14,204 nt of DNA from Lentimicrobiaceae bacterium (lineage in GTDB: Bacteria; Bacteroidota; Bacteroidia; Bacteroidales; SKPS01). Every line of letters begins with the position of its first letter. Positions within the stretch are counted from its first letter, which is position 1. Under the pieces are notes generated by a model. That model was not told where the DNA came from, made no database searches, and saw only the letters and a list, made by a program, of their open reading frames with translations. The translations under genes were made by a program, and so were the position numbers. Where the stretch lies: positions 1 to 14,204 of the forward strand of contig SKPS01000339.1 in assembly GCA_007119395.1 (NCBI GenBank), given 5' to 3'. This document shows positions 5,612-13,953 of this stretch, piece by piece.

Positions 5612-6784
5612 ATGAATCAACCATCAGACTCCTCCACTGCCAAGCACATCGCCATTATGGGATCAACAGGTTCTGTTGGAAGGCAAGCCCTTGAGGTGTG
5701 CCGCAACCACCCCGATCTGTTCATCCCGGAGGTATTGACAGCCTCAGGGAACCATGAGCTGCTGATCGCACAAGCCCTGGAGTTCAACCCCAACGTGGTG
5801 GTCATCCGTGATGAATCAAAATACCACCTTGTGAACGAAGCACTGAAAGACACCTTTGTCAAGGTGTATGCAGGTGAGGCTGCCGTGTCTGATTGTGTGG
5901 CCATGGAGAGTGTGGATATGGTGCTGATGGCGATTGTTGGATTTGCCGGGCTGAAACCCACTTTGCATGCCCTGGAAGCAGGGAAACATATTGCCATCGC
6001 CAACAAAGAGGCCTTTGTGGTGGCAGGGGATGTGGTGACCCAAACCGCTGTGAAAAACGGCTGTGTGGTGATACCTGTTGACTCTGAACACTCGGCCATC
6101 TTCCAATGCCTCGCAGGTGAACGAAACAACCCCATCGAAAAGATTATCCTAACCGCCTCCGGAGGCCCTTTCCTTGGAAAAAACGGGCATGACCTCGAAA
6201 CCGTTACCCCCGACCAGGCACTGAAACACCCCAACTGGGATATGGGTGCAAAAATCACCATCGATTCAGCCTCCATGATGAACAAAGGGCTGGAAGTGAT
6301 AGAAGCACACTGGCTCTTCAGCGTCGACCCACAGCAAATCGAAGTGGTAGTACATCCACAATCGATCATCCACAGTATGGTGCAGTTCACTGATGGTTCC
6401 ATCAAAGCGCAGATGGGACTCCCCGATATGCGGCTCCCCATCCACTATGCACTGGCATGGCCCAACAGAATCTATGCCCCCTACCCCAGGTTCTCCTTCG
6501 CAGACTACCCCAGCCTCACCTTTGAACAACCCGATACCAAAACATTCAAAAACCTCCAGCTTGCATACCACGCCCTCGAAAAAGGTGGCAACATGCCTTG
6601 CGTGCTCAACGCTGCCAATGAAATCGCTGTGGAGGCATTCCTCAAACAACGTATCAGCTTCAACCAAATGCCAGACCTGATACTGAAAGCAATGGAAAAT
6701 ATCACGCACATCAAACAACCTCAATACCACGACTACGTCGAAACAGACCGGGAAACCCGGGCGTTTACCCAATCAATCACCTAA
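5612..6784 (+). CDS. dxr: 1-deoxy-D-xylulose-5-phosphate reductoisomerase
   Basis: DXR rearranges and reduces DXP to 2-C-methyl-D-erythritol 4-phosphate with NADPH and a divalent metal. It is the second step of the MEP route to isoprenoids, in the cytoplasm. The 390-residue length is normal for the family. Visible motifs: the NADPH loop GSTGSVGR (about 17-24), ANKEAFV (K132), the metal/substrate motif PVDSEHSAIFQCL (D157, E159), TASGGPF, HPNWDMGAKITIDSASMMNKG (H206) with NKGLE (E228), and the VVHPQSIIHSMVQF segment. All key positions look intact. It sits between the M23 peptidase gene (31 bases upstream) and rseP (20 bases downstream); dxr next to rseP is a familiar arrangement in Bacteroidota. 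No promoter is seen in the short upstream gap. Confidence 0.98.
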   Translation: MNQPSDSSTAKHIAIMGSTGSVGRQALEVCRNHPDLFIPEVLTASGNHELLIAQALEFNPNVVVIRDESKYHLVNEALKDTFVKVYAGEAAVSDCVAMESVDMVLMAIVGFAGLKPTLHALEAGKHIAIANKEAFVVAGDVVTQTAVKNGCVVIPVDSEHSAIFQCLAGERNNPIEKIILTASGGPFLGKNGHDLETVTPDQALKHPNWDMGAKITIDSASMMNKGLEVIEAHWLFSVDPQQIEVVVHPQSIIHSMVQFTDGSIKAQMGLPDMRLPIHYALAWPNRIYAPYPRFSFADYPSLTFEQPDTKTFKNLQLAYHALEKGGNMPCVLNAANEIAVEAFLKQRISFNQMPDLILKAMENITHIKQPQYHDYVETDRETRAFTQSIT

Positions 6785-6804
6785 GCAAAAACAAAACAAC
6801 CCCC

Positions 6805-8148
6805 ATGGAAATATTTATCAAAGTCGTTCAGTTACTTCTCAGCCTCTCCATCCTGGTGTTGCTCCATGAACTGGGGCACTTTCTGTTTGCCCGTTTGTTC
6901 AATACACGTGTAGAGAAGTTCTACCTCTTCTTCAACCCCTGGTTCAGCATCTTTAAGTTCAAGCGTGGTGACACCACCTACGGTTTGGGTTGGTTACCAC
7001 TGGGTGGATATGTGAAGATCTCAGGTATGATTGATGAGTCAATGGACAAGGAGAGCATGAACCAGCCTCCTCAGCCCTGGGAGTTCAGGTCAAAGCCAAC
7101 ATGGCAACGGTTGCTGATTATGGTGGGTGGCGTGCTGGTGAACTTGCTGCTGGCCTTTTTCATCTACTGGATGATCCTCTTCACGTGGGGTGAGACCAGG
7201 TTACCAAACAGCAGTCTGACGAGTGGCATCTGGGTTACCGACAGCCTGGCTTACGACATGGGGCTGCGGACAGGTGATAAGGTACTGAACATCAACGAGA
7301 GAGAGGTTTCGTATTATACAGATATTCTGCCTCAGATGGCATTTGGCGGCACCATGTTGATAGATCGGCAAGGTGAGGAGCTGGAATTGGAGCTACCCGT
7401 TGATATCGTAGGGCAGCTTGTTGAAAGACGATTACGGGGAATGCCTGTGGCACCCCGAATACCGTTTATATTTGCCGGATTTCCAGATGGCTCAATTAAC
7501 GAAGAATCAGACCTGGAGGCTGGTGACCGGATCACCAGGGTAGGTGAGCTCGATATTGAGTGGTTTGACCAGTTTGAAGCTGCCGGCAACACATACAGTG
7601 ATACCACTGTGGAGGTGGAGGTGTTGCGTAACGGTGAGACCCATTCAATGATGCTGCACCTTGACGAAAACGGCAAGTTTCAGGTGTGGCCGGCCATGCT
7701 TTCGTTCAGTGAGATGCAGCGTATGGAGCTCTATGAATTCAAACAGATTGAATATGGGCTCTTTGCGGCGTTTCCTGCTGGTGTGAAGAAAACGATTGAC
7801 CAGCTCACCTTCTACGTACGGCAGATGGGGCTGATCTTCAAACCTGAAACCGGAGCCTACAAAGGGCTGGGGGGGTTTGGCACCATCGCCAACCTGTTTC
7901 CCGCCACATGGAACTGGGAAGCCTTCTGGAGTATGACCGCCCTGCTCTCACTGATCCTCGCGTTTATGAATATCCTTCCCATACCCGCTCTCGATGGTGG
8001 ACACGTCCTCTTCCTGATGTATGAGATGGTGACAGGAAGGAAACCGGGCGACAAATTCATGGAATACGCCCAGGTCACAGGTATGATCCTGTTGTTCGGA
8101 CTGCTGATCATCGCCAACGGCAACGACATTATAAGGGGGTGCTTTTAA
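6805..8148 (+). CDS. rseP: RseP-type site-2 intramembrane zinc metalloprotease
   Basis: An S2P-family protease of the inner membrane that cuts substrates such as anti-sigma factors or leftover signal peptides within the bilayer. It has 447 residues. The active site is split as in the family: HELGH (H21, E22, H25) in the first transmembrane helix and NILPIPALDGGH (L396-D397-G398) in the third. Further hydrophobic helices are around LLIMVGGVLVNLLLAFFIYW and at the C-terminus (YAQVTGMILLFGLLIIANGND). Two PDZ-like stretches lie between, one around GIWVTDSLAYDMGLRTGDKVLNI and one around EESDLEAGDRITRVGELDI. The gene follows dxr by 20 bases in the apparent operon. The local substrate is unknown: no anti-sigma or sigma gene is in view. 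It ends 33 bases from the convergent leuS stop. Confidence 0.97.
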   Translation: MEIFIKVVQLLLSLSILVLLHELGHFLFARLFNTRVEKFYLFFNPWFSIFKFKRGDTTYGLGWLPLGGYVKISGMIDESMDKESMNQPPQPWEFRSKPTWQRLLIMVGGVLVNLLLAFFIYWMILFTWGETRLPNSSLTSGIWVTDSLAYDMGLRTGDKVLNINEREVSYYTDILPQMAFGGTMLIDRQGEELELELPVDIVGQLVERRLRGMPVAPRIPFIFAGFPDGSINEESDLEAGDRITRVGELDIEWFDQFEAAGNTYSDTTVEVEVLRNGETHSMMLHLDENGKFQVWPAMLSFSEMQRMELYEFKQIEYGLFAAFPAGVKKTIDQLTFYVRQMGLIFKPETGAYKGLGGFGTIANLFPATWNWEAFWSMTALLSLILAFMNILPIPALDGGHVLFLMYEMVTGRKPGDKFMEYAQVTGMILLFGLLIIANGNDIIRGCF

Positions 8149-8181
8149 AGGCTGATTTGGTTTTGCGCGTTTACCCTTGGC

Positions 8182-10944
8182 CTAACACACCACATTGATA
8201 ATGCGGCCGGGCACCACGATCACTTTCTTAATGGGTTTTTCTGCGGTATACTTTTCGGTAAGGTCATGGGCTCTGACTCCGGCTTCCACCTCCTCTTTGG
8301 ATGCTCCGGCGGGGAAGGTGATTTTGAATCGTGTCTTTCCGTTGAAGGAGACAGGGTATTCCACTGTGTTCTCCACCAGGTATTCAGGGTTGAACTCCGG
8401 GAAAGAGGCTTTGGCCACGGTGGTGGTATGCCCCATGAGGTGCCACAGCTCTTCGGCTATGTGGGGGGCATAGGGTGACAGGATAATTGTGAGTGGTTCC
8501 AGTATTGCTCGCTTGTTGCATTTCAGGTCGCTCAGCTCGTTCACACAGATCATAAAGGAGCTCACGGCGGTGTTGAACGAGAACCGTTCGATGTCTTCCT
8601 GCACCTTTTTGATGGTCTTGTGGAGCGTCTTCAGCTCGGCCTCAGTGGGCTCTTCTTCAGAGAGGAGCAATTGGTCACCGTTGCCGAAGAAGAGTTTCCA
8701 GAACTTTCTGATGAACCGGTACACCCCTTCTATGCCGTTGGTATCCCATGGTTTATGCTGTTCCAGCGGACCGAGGAACATCTCATAGAGCCTGAGGGTA
8801 TCGGCGCCGTAGCGGTCGGCCAGGTCGTCGGGGTTCACCACGTTATAGAAGCGTTTCGACATCTTTTCAATCTCATAGCCACAGAGGTACTGTCCGTTCT
8901 CGAGGATGAACTCTGCCGTGGCGTATTCGGGTCTCCAGGCCATGAACCGGTCGATATCGAGGTGGTCATTGTCCACCATGGCCACATCCACATGGATGGG
9001 TGTGGTCTGGTACTGCTCTTTGAGCCCTTTTGAGACGAAGGTGTTGGTGTTGTTGATGCGATATACGAGGCTTGAGCGCCCTTGTATCATCCCCTGGTTG
9101 ATGAGCTTTTTAAAGGGTTCCTCTTTGCAGATGTACCCCAGGTCGAACAGGAACTTGTTCCAGAATCGGGCATAGATGAGGTGTCCGGTGGCGTGTTCCA
9201 TTCCACCGATATAGAGGTCAACATCCTGCCAGTAGTGGTTCACTTCGGGGTTCACCAGTGCTGTTTCGTTGTGGGGGTCCATATAGCGGAGGTAGTAGGC
9301 GCTTGATCCGGCGAAGCCGGGCATGGTGCTCAGCTCCAGCGGGTATCCTTCGGGTGTTTGCCAGTTGGCGGCCCGCCCCAAAGGTGGTTCCCCTTTTTCG
9401 GTGGGGAGGTATGCATCCACTTCGGGGAGCTCCAGCGGGAGTTGCTCTTCAGGAAGCGGATAGGGGATCCCCTCCTTGAAGTATATGGGGAACGGCTCTC
9501 CCCAGTAGCGCTGGCGGCTGAAGATGGCGTCGCGCAGGCGGTAGTTCACCTTGCCATACCCTTTGCCCAGCTCTTCGAGGCGCTGGTTCATCACCCTGAT
9601 CGCTTCAGGCACCGGAAGACCGGTGATAAAGTCTGAGTTGATTACCAGGGCCTCTTTGGAGTCGAAAGCCCCTTCGGAGATATCCCCCTCTATCACCTGC
9701 TTTATGGGGATGTTGAAATGTTTTGCGAAAGCGTAGTCACGGCTGTCGTGTGCGGGTACCGCCATGATGGCGCCGGTGCCGTAGCCGGCCAGCACGTAGT
9801 CGGCCACCCAGATGGGTATCGGCTCACCGGTAAAGGGGTGAACGGCGTAGCTGCCGGTGAACACCCCGGTGATCTTTTTCACCTCGGCCATACGCTCCCT
9901 GTCGGTGCGGTTGATCGCCTCGGTCACGTAAGCTTCCACCTCCTGTTGCCTGTCGGAGGTGGTGAGCTGTTTCACCAGGGGGCTTTCTGGAGCCAGCACC
10001 ATAAAGGTGCATCCGAAGATGGTGTCGGGGCGCGTGGTGAACACGTCGAAAGTAAGTGCAGGCTCTTTCACTTCGAAGGTCATCACGGCACCTTCAGAGC
10101 GCCCGATCCAGTTGCGTTGTATCTCTTTGGCCGAGTCGGACCAGTCGAGGTGATCGAGGCTGTTGAGCAGCCTCGGTGCATAGGCAGAGATCCGGAGGAG
10201 CCACTGCTTCATGCTTTTTCTGATCACGGGGTGGCCACCCCTTTCTGAGAGGCCATCTTTCACCTCGTCGTTGGCGAGTACAGTCCCCAGGGCGGGGCAC
10301 CAGTTCACCATGGTATCAGAGAGGTAGGCGAGACGATAATTCATCAGGATAAGCTGCTGCCGGGTTTCATCCATCCCCCTCCATGCCTCTGCGGTGAAAG
10401 GCTCCACCCCTTCATTGCAGGCGGCATCAAGATTGCCGTTGCCATATTGTTCGAAATGGGCGATCAGCTCCGTGATGGAGCGTGCTTTGTCGAGGGCACG
10501 ATCATACCATGCGTCAAACATCTTCAGAAATGCCCACTGCGTCCAACGGTAGTATTTCGGATCAGAGGTGCGCACCTCGCGATCCCAGTCGTAGGCCAGT
10601 CCCAGCCTGATCAGCTGTCTGCGGTATTGTGCAATGTTCTCTTCGGTGGTGAGCGCCGGATGCTGCCCTGTCTGAATAGCATACTGCTCGGCAGGCAAAC
10701 CAAAGGCATCGAAGCCCATGGGATGGAGTACGTTAAACCCTTTGAGCCACTTGTAACGTGAGTAGATGTCGCTGGCAATATACCCCAGGGGATGACCCAC
10801 ATGCAGCCCCGCCCCCGATGGATAAGGGAACATGTCCAGTACATAGTATTTGGGCTTCTCCGATTGATTCTCGGCACGGAAGGTGTTCTCCTGCTGCCAG
10901 TACGACTGCCATCGCTGCTCTATCTCTCTGAAATTGTACTCCAT
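8182..10944 (-). CDS. leuS: Leucyl-tRNA synthetase
   Basis: LeuRS charges tRNA-Leu with leucine in the cytoplasm. The 920-residue protein is class Ia. HVGH (H48-H51) within PYPSGAGLHVGHPLGY is the HIGH motif. The CP1 editing domain shows TTRPDTIFG (from about residue 303) and YGTGAIMAVPAHDSRD, whose Asp marks a working proofreading site. The signature loop reads KMSKR (694-698), with Arg at the last position instead of the usual Ser. The zinc-ribbon cysteines of some bacterial LeuRS are mostly replaced (VNWCPALG, ERGGHPV), as I expect for Bacteroidota. The anticodon-binding and C-terminal domains run to KKVIVVPGRI near the end, so the gene is complete. It is convergent with rseP and divergent from the AAA+ gene, so it is probably transcribed alone. 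Confidence 0.98.
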   Translation of the reverse strand: MEYNFREIEQRWQSYWQQENTFRAENQSEKPKYYVLDMFPYPSGAGLHVGHPLGYIASDIYSRYKWLKGFNVLHPMGFDAFGLPAEQYAIQTGQHPALTTEENIAQYRRQLIRLGLAYDWDREVRTSDPKYYRWTQWAFLKMFDAWYDRALDKARSITELIAHFEQYGNGNLDAACNEGVEPFTAEAWRGMDETRQQLILMNYRLAYLSDTMVNWCPALGTVLANDEVKDGLSERGGHPVIRKSMKQWLLRISAYAPRLLNSLDHLDWSDSAKEIQRNWIGRSEGAVMTFEVKEPALTFDVFTTRPDTIFGCTFMVLAPESPLVKQLTTSDRQQEVEAYVTEAINRTDRERMAEVKKITGVFTGSYAVHPFTGEPIPIWVADYVLAGYGTGAIMAVPAHDSRDYAFAKHFNIPIKQVIEGDISEGAFDSKEALVINSDFITGLPVPEAIRVMNQRLEELGKGYGKVNYRLRDAIFSRQRYWGEPFPIYFKEGIPYPLPEEQLPLELPEVDAYLPTEKGEPPLGRAANWQTPEGYPLELSTMPGFAGSSAYYLRYMDPHNETALVNPEVNHYWQDVDLYIGGMEHATGHLIYARFWNKFLFDLGYICKEEPFKKLINQGMIQGRSSLVYRINNTNTFVSKGLKEQYQTTPIHVDVAMVDNDHLDIDRFMAWRPEYATAEFILENGQYLCGYEIEKMSKRFYNVVNPDDLADRYGADTLRLYEMFLGPLEQHKPWDTNGIEGVYRFIRKFWKLFFGNGDQLLLSEEEPTEAELKTLHKTIKKVQEDIERFSFNTAVSSFMICVNELSDLKCNKRAILEPLTIILSPYAPHIAEELWHLMGHTTTVAKASFPEFNPEYLVENTVEYPVSFNGKTRFKITFPAGASKEEVEAGVRAHDLTEKYTAEKPIKKVIVVPGRIINVVC

Positions 10945-10987
10945 AACGTAAAAAAGATGTGCTGTTTACTACCTGAAAAAACGGCAG

Positions 10988-10995
10988 CGAAGATA
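10988..10995 (-). promoter_or_regulatory. Predicted -7 element of leuS
   Basis: On the minus strand this reads TATCTTCG followed by C, one mismatch from TAnnTTTG. It lies about 44 bases upstream of the leuS ATG at 10944. No clear -33 element was found, so confidence is low. Confidence 0.35.
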
Positions 10996-11161
10996 GGGAA
11001 AAAATGTGTATCGCTGAGACGCTGTGACGGCAACCACACTCTCTCCTGGCCCGTGGGAACCACATCAGAGATACGCTGATGGTAAACGGGCACATAACAC
11101 AACACCGCAATGATTGATTGAGAGTGGTTATCCTGCGACATCTTTTGACGTAGCCACGCGC

Positions 11162-11169
11162 TATTTTTG
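11162..11169 (+). promoter_or_regulatory. Predicted -7 element of the AAA+/WYL operon
   Basis: TATTTTTG is a perfect TAnnTTTG match and lies 17 bases before the ATG at 11187, so the leader would be under 15 bases. A TTTTG at 11143-11147 is the nearest -33 candidate but its 14-base spacing is short, which may mean a weak or activated promoter. The rest of the 242-base divergent spacer (10945-11186) shows no gene. Confidence 0.42.
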
Positions 11170-11186
11170 CGCCAAACCGAAAAGGC

Positions 11187-12857
11187 ATGAACGAACGGAA
11201 AAGAGACAGGATATTGGACAGTATTGGAGTTATTGCTACCACTGCCAAGGGGAGCAAGCTGCAAGACCAGCTATATGACCAGCTTCATCATGAGTTGGCA
11301 TTAGTGGCTGATTACTTTCATGTGACACCGACACAGGCTCTGTTGGCTGCTGTGGTGTTCTCCACCAGTTATACTGAAGATGAGGTGTACCTCAATGACC
11401 TGATGCGCTATTTCGATTGCAGTTTGTCGCAGATGTTAAGGATGCAGGATGATTTATCGGTTTTATTGGCGCGTGGCATTCTCCGGAAGAGCTTAGCCCG
11501 GAATCGCAGTGACAAGCTGGACAGGGCGCACCACCTGTTCAATCCGAGGGTTGCCGAGCAGTTGTATAACCATCAACCTTTTTCTGAGGTACCTCTGCAT
11601 GTGTTCAGCGATGAGCTTGAGTTTCTGAGAGAGATCTATCAGATGAGCCAGCGTCGTGAGGTGGAGGAGATCACCACTGTGGAGCTCTTTGCACAAGCCG
11701 AAGCGATGATTCAGTCGAACAAGCGTTTTCCGTTGATGAGATGGATAGATGATCAGTTGTTTTCTGTATCTGACGCCTACTTTTTTCTCTATCTGATTTG
11801 GAAGCGGCTTACCGGCGAGGATGGAGCAGACATCAGTGTTGTCTCTTCGCAGCTCTTTGATGATCCGGTCTCACAGATCCGGTTTACGCAACAGCTCCTT
11901 TTTGGAGAAAGCCGGTTGTTAAGGGCGGGGTGGGTGGCCCTTGAAGCGGCCCGGTTTTCCAACGACTCTGAAGTGAAGCTTACCGATCAGGCGAAGGAGC
12001 AGTTAGACAGTTTGGGTATAAAGCTCCGCCTCCCTGATACAAGCAGGAAGCATATGATCAGGCCGGCGGATCTGGCCTCAAAAAAGATGATGTACAACCA
12101 GGGGGAGCGGCAGCAGATTGGGGTGATCAGCAGGTTGCTGAAAGAGAGGAATCTTACCAGGGCACAGCGGGCAATGCGCGACAAGGGTTATCCTACCGGC
12201 ATCACGGTGCTGTTTCACGGCGTATCGGGTACCGGCAAGACAGAGACGGTGTATCAATTGGCACGCCAGGTAAACCGGGAGATCAGACAGGTGGACATCA
12301 GCCGGTCGAGGTCTATGTGGTTTGGGGAGAGTGAGAAGAACATCAAACGGATTTTTGACGACTACCGTGAGATGATCAAAAAGAGCAGCAAGTTACCGAT
12401 TCTGTTGTTCAATGAGGCGGATGCCATCATCTCCCGAAGGAAGCCCATAGGGGTTTCGTCTGTGTCACAAACGGAGAATTCCATACAGAACATCCTGCTC
12501 GAAGAGATGGAGCGGTTTCCGGGAATCCTCTTTGCCACCACCAACCTGATACGCAATATTGACGAAGCCTTTGACCGCAGGTTTTTGTTCAAGGTGGAGT
12601 TTCACCTGCCCGACACCATCTCCCGGCGTCAAATCTGGAAGGTGAAACTGCCCACGCTGACCAACGCTGAGTGCCGACAGCTTGCTGACCTGTACGAATT
12701 CTCAGGAGGGCAGATTGACAATGTGGCACGCAAATGTGAAATGGAATCGATGCTTGCCGGAAAAATGCTTACATTTGAAACCATTATCAAGAATTGTGAT
12801 GCAGAGACCCTGACACGGAGATTGCAACAACCCATCGGATTCATCCAAAACAGATAA
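11187..12857 (+). CDS. AAA+ ATPase with a long N-terminal region of unknown function
   Basis: A 556-residue protein. The C-terminal half (about 300-520) is a classical AAA+ module: Walker A GVSGTGKT (345-352), Walker B ILLFNEAD (405-412), a sensor-1-like ATTN, and an arginine-finger region DEAFDRRF (from 459). Walker B has Asn where Asp usually precedes the catalytic Glu; the Glu itself is kept. The first 270 or so residues look helical and soluble. One part (about 66-110, YLNDLMRYFDCSLSQMLRMQ and onward) could be a winged-helix-like fold, but I recognise no named domain. There is no membrane segment and no protease domain, so it is a remodelling or motor ATPase with unknown substrate. It is followed after two bases by the WYL gene, so the two are co-transcribed and probably translationally linked. 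Defence, stress or chaperone roles are all possible; none is shown. Confidence 0.9.
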   Translation: MNERKRDRILDSIGVIATTAKGSKLQDQLYDQLHHELALVADYFHVTPTQALLAAVVFSTSYTEDEVYLNDLMRYFDCSLSQMLRMQDDLSVLLARGILRKSLARNRSDKLDRAHHLFNPRVAEQLYNHQPFSEVPLHVFSDELEFLREIYQMSQRREVEEITTVELFAQAEAMIQSNKRFPLMRWIDDQLFSVSDAYFFLYLIWKRLTGEDGADISVVSSQLFDDPVSQIRFTQQLLFGESRLLRAGWVALEAARFSNDSEVKLTDQAKEQLDSLGIKLRLPDTSRKHMIRPADLASKKMMYNQGERQQIGVISRLLKERNLTRAQRAMRDKGYPTGITVLFHGVSGTGKTETVYQLARQVNREIRQVDISRSRSMWFGESEKNIKRIFDDYREMIKKSSKLPILLFNEADAIISRRKPIGVSSVSQTENSIQNILLEEMERFPGILFATTNLIRNIDEAFDRRFLFKVEFHLPDTISRRQIWKVKLPTLTNAECRQLADLYEFSGGQIDNVARKCEMESMLAGKMLTFETIIKNCDAETLTRRLQQPIGFIQNR

Positions 12858-12859
12858 TT

Positions 12860-13765
12860 ATGGCCAAAAAAGAGTCGTTGATACGGTTTAATCTGATCAT
12901 CAAAAAACTGAAAAAGCACCCTGCCACTTTTCATGAGATTGCCGACGTACTGGAGCTGGAGTCTGAGCTACAGGAGTACAATTTTCGCGTATCGAAGCGG
13001 ACGTTTCAAAGGGACCTGAGAGAGATCAGGGCATTGTACAACATTGACATTCAGTACGATTTTTCCCGAAAGGTGTATTATATCGCTGACGATGATATGC
13101 CTGAGATCCGTGAGCGGGTTTTGGAGGCGTTTGATCTGTTTCATGCACTCAACCTCTCTGACAGGTTGTCGGAGCACATCCATTTTGAGAAGCGGCGCCC
13201 GCAAGACACCGAGCACCTGCACGGTTTGTTGCATGCCATCAAAATGGGTTGTCAGATCAGCTTTATATACCGTAAGTTTTATGACGATGCCCCGTCGGTG
13301 CGTACTGTAGAGCCCTATGCCCTGAAAGAGTTCAGGAACCGTTGGTATGTGATCGGGTGCGATACAAAGGATCAGCATATCAAGACTTTTGGGTTGGATC
13401 GTATGAGTGAACTGGAGATTCTGAGGGTGAAATTCAGCACAGAACATGGATTTAGCGTCACCGAGTATTTCAGGTACTGTTTTGGCATCATCAGCCCCAA
13501 TGCCGATGCGCCACAGGAGGTGATCCTCTCTTTCACTCCGCACCAGGGGAAGTACATCAAGTCCATGCCGTTGCATGCCACACAACAGGTGGTGGCGGAT
13601 ACGGCCAAAGAGTTACGCATCAGCCTGAGACTTTTCATCACCTACGATCTGGTGATGGAGATTATGTCGTATGGCCCGAAAGTGAAGGTGCTGGCACCGG
13701 AACACCTGGCACAGGAAGTGCGCGAAGCGCATAAAAAGGCGGCGGGGAAGGGTGTGGGGATGTGA
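12860..13765 (+). CDS. WYL-domain transcriptional regulator
   Basis: A 301-residue DNA-binding regulator. The N-terminal winged helix-turn-helix (about 1-75) includes ATFHEIADVLE and the recognition-helix region RVSKRTFQRDLREIRALY. The central WYL domain (about 125-225) holds VEPYALKEFRNRWYVIGCD, where RWYV (161-164) is the WYL core and E151-P152-Y153 precede it. The C-terminal WCX extension ends with MSYGPKVKVLAPEHL. WYL domains are thought to sense nucleic-acid or nucleotide ligands, and relatives such as BrxR/CapW control phage-defence operons. Here it is the second gene of an operon with an AAA+ ATPase, two bases from its stop. It may autoregulate the operon or act on genes elsewhere. No clear operator was found before 11187. 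The ATG start directly after the upstream stop is well supported. Confidence 0.94.
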   Translation: MAKKESLIRFNLIIKKLKKHPATFHEIADVLELESELQEYNFRVSKRTFQRDLREIRALYNIDIQYDFSRKVYYIADDDMPEIRERVLEAFDLFHALNLSDRLSEHIHFEKRRPQDTEHLHGLLHAIKMGCQISFIYRKFYDDAPSVRTVEPYALKEFRNRWYVIGCDTKDQHIKTFGLDRMSELEILRVKFSTEHGFSVTEYFRYCFGIISPNADAPQEVILSFTPHQGKYIKSMPLHATQQVVADTAKELRISLRLFITYDLVMEIMSYGPKVKVLAPEHLAQEVREAHKKAAGKGVGM

Positions 13766-13774
13766 GGGAGGCTA

Positions 13775-13795
13775 ATGTGCTGATGTGCTGATGTG
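13775..13795. repeat. Short 8-bp tandem repeat (ATGTGCTG)
   Basis: ATGTGCTG occurs twice in tandem at 13775-13790 and a third partial copy (ATGTG) follows, just after the WYL stop codon. It has the look of a small slipped-strand repeat. Copy number may vary between strains. Confidence 0.5.
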
Positions 13796-13821
13796 GGGAT
13801 CACCCGTAAACCAGGTTGTGT

Positions 13822-13850
13822 CCAGTAGGGACATGGATTTTGGCTACTGG
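13822..13850. terminator. Possible weak terminator hairpin after the AAA+/WYL operon
   Basis: CCAGTAG (13822-13828) and CTACTGG (13844-13850) form a 7-bp stem with a 15-base loop. T-rich stretches (13859-13864 and 13867-13873) follow after about 9 bases. The long loop and the gap before the T-run make it a poor match to a standard terminator. It is the only candidate between 13766 and the next promoter. Confidence 0.3.
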
Positions 13851-13870
13851 GCCTTGGCTTTTTGCATTTT

Positions 13871-13902
13871 TTTGTCAGTAGCAAAAAAAAAGAGTATCTT
13901 TG
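13871..13902 (+). promoter_or_regulatory. Strong Bacteroidota-type promoter for the last gene
   Basis: TTTG (13871-13874) and a perfect TATCTTTG (13895-13902) are separated by 20 bases, the best match to the TTTG/TAnnTTTG consensus in the window. Transcription would start near 13909, leaving a leader of about 45 bases to the ATG at 13954. Confidence 0.7.
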
Positions 13903-13953
13903 ATGTGAAAAGCCATCCTTTATTTCGACAGTCATTTATCAATAAGAATCATT

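Noticed and set aside
5617..6441. 274-codon open frame on the minus strand opposite dxr
   Set aside because: It is a shadow of dxr, which has full motif support. The protein is rich in Ser and Thr with no recognisable domain and has no promoter of its own.
8149..8181. Bidirectional terminator between rseP and leuS
   Set aside because: The 33-base convergent gap has no convincing stem-loop with a T-run; I would not call it from sequence.
9718..10248. 176-codon open frame on the plus strand inside leuS
   Set aside because: Antisense to the editing domain of leuS, with Gly/His/Val-rich low-complexity composition. It is a GC-driven shadow.
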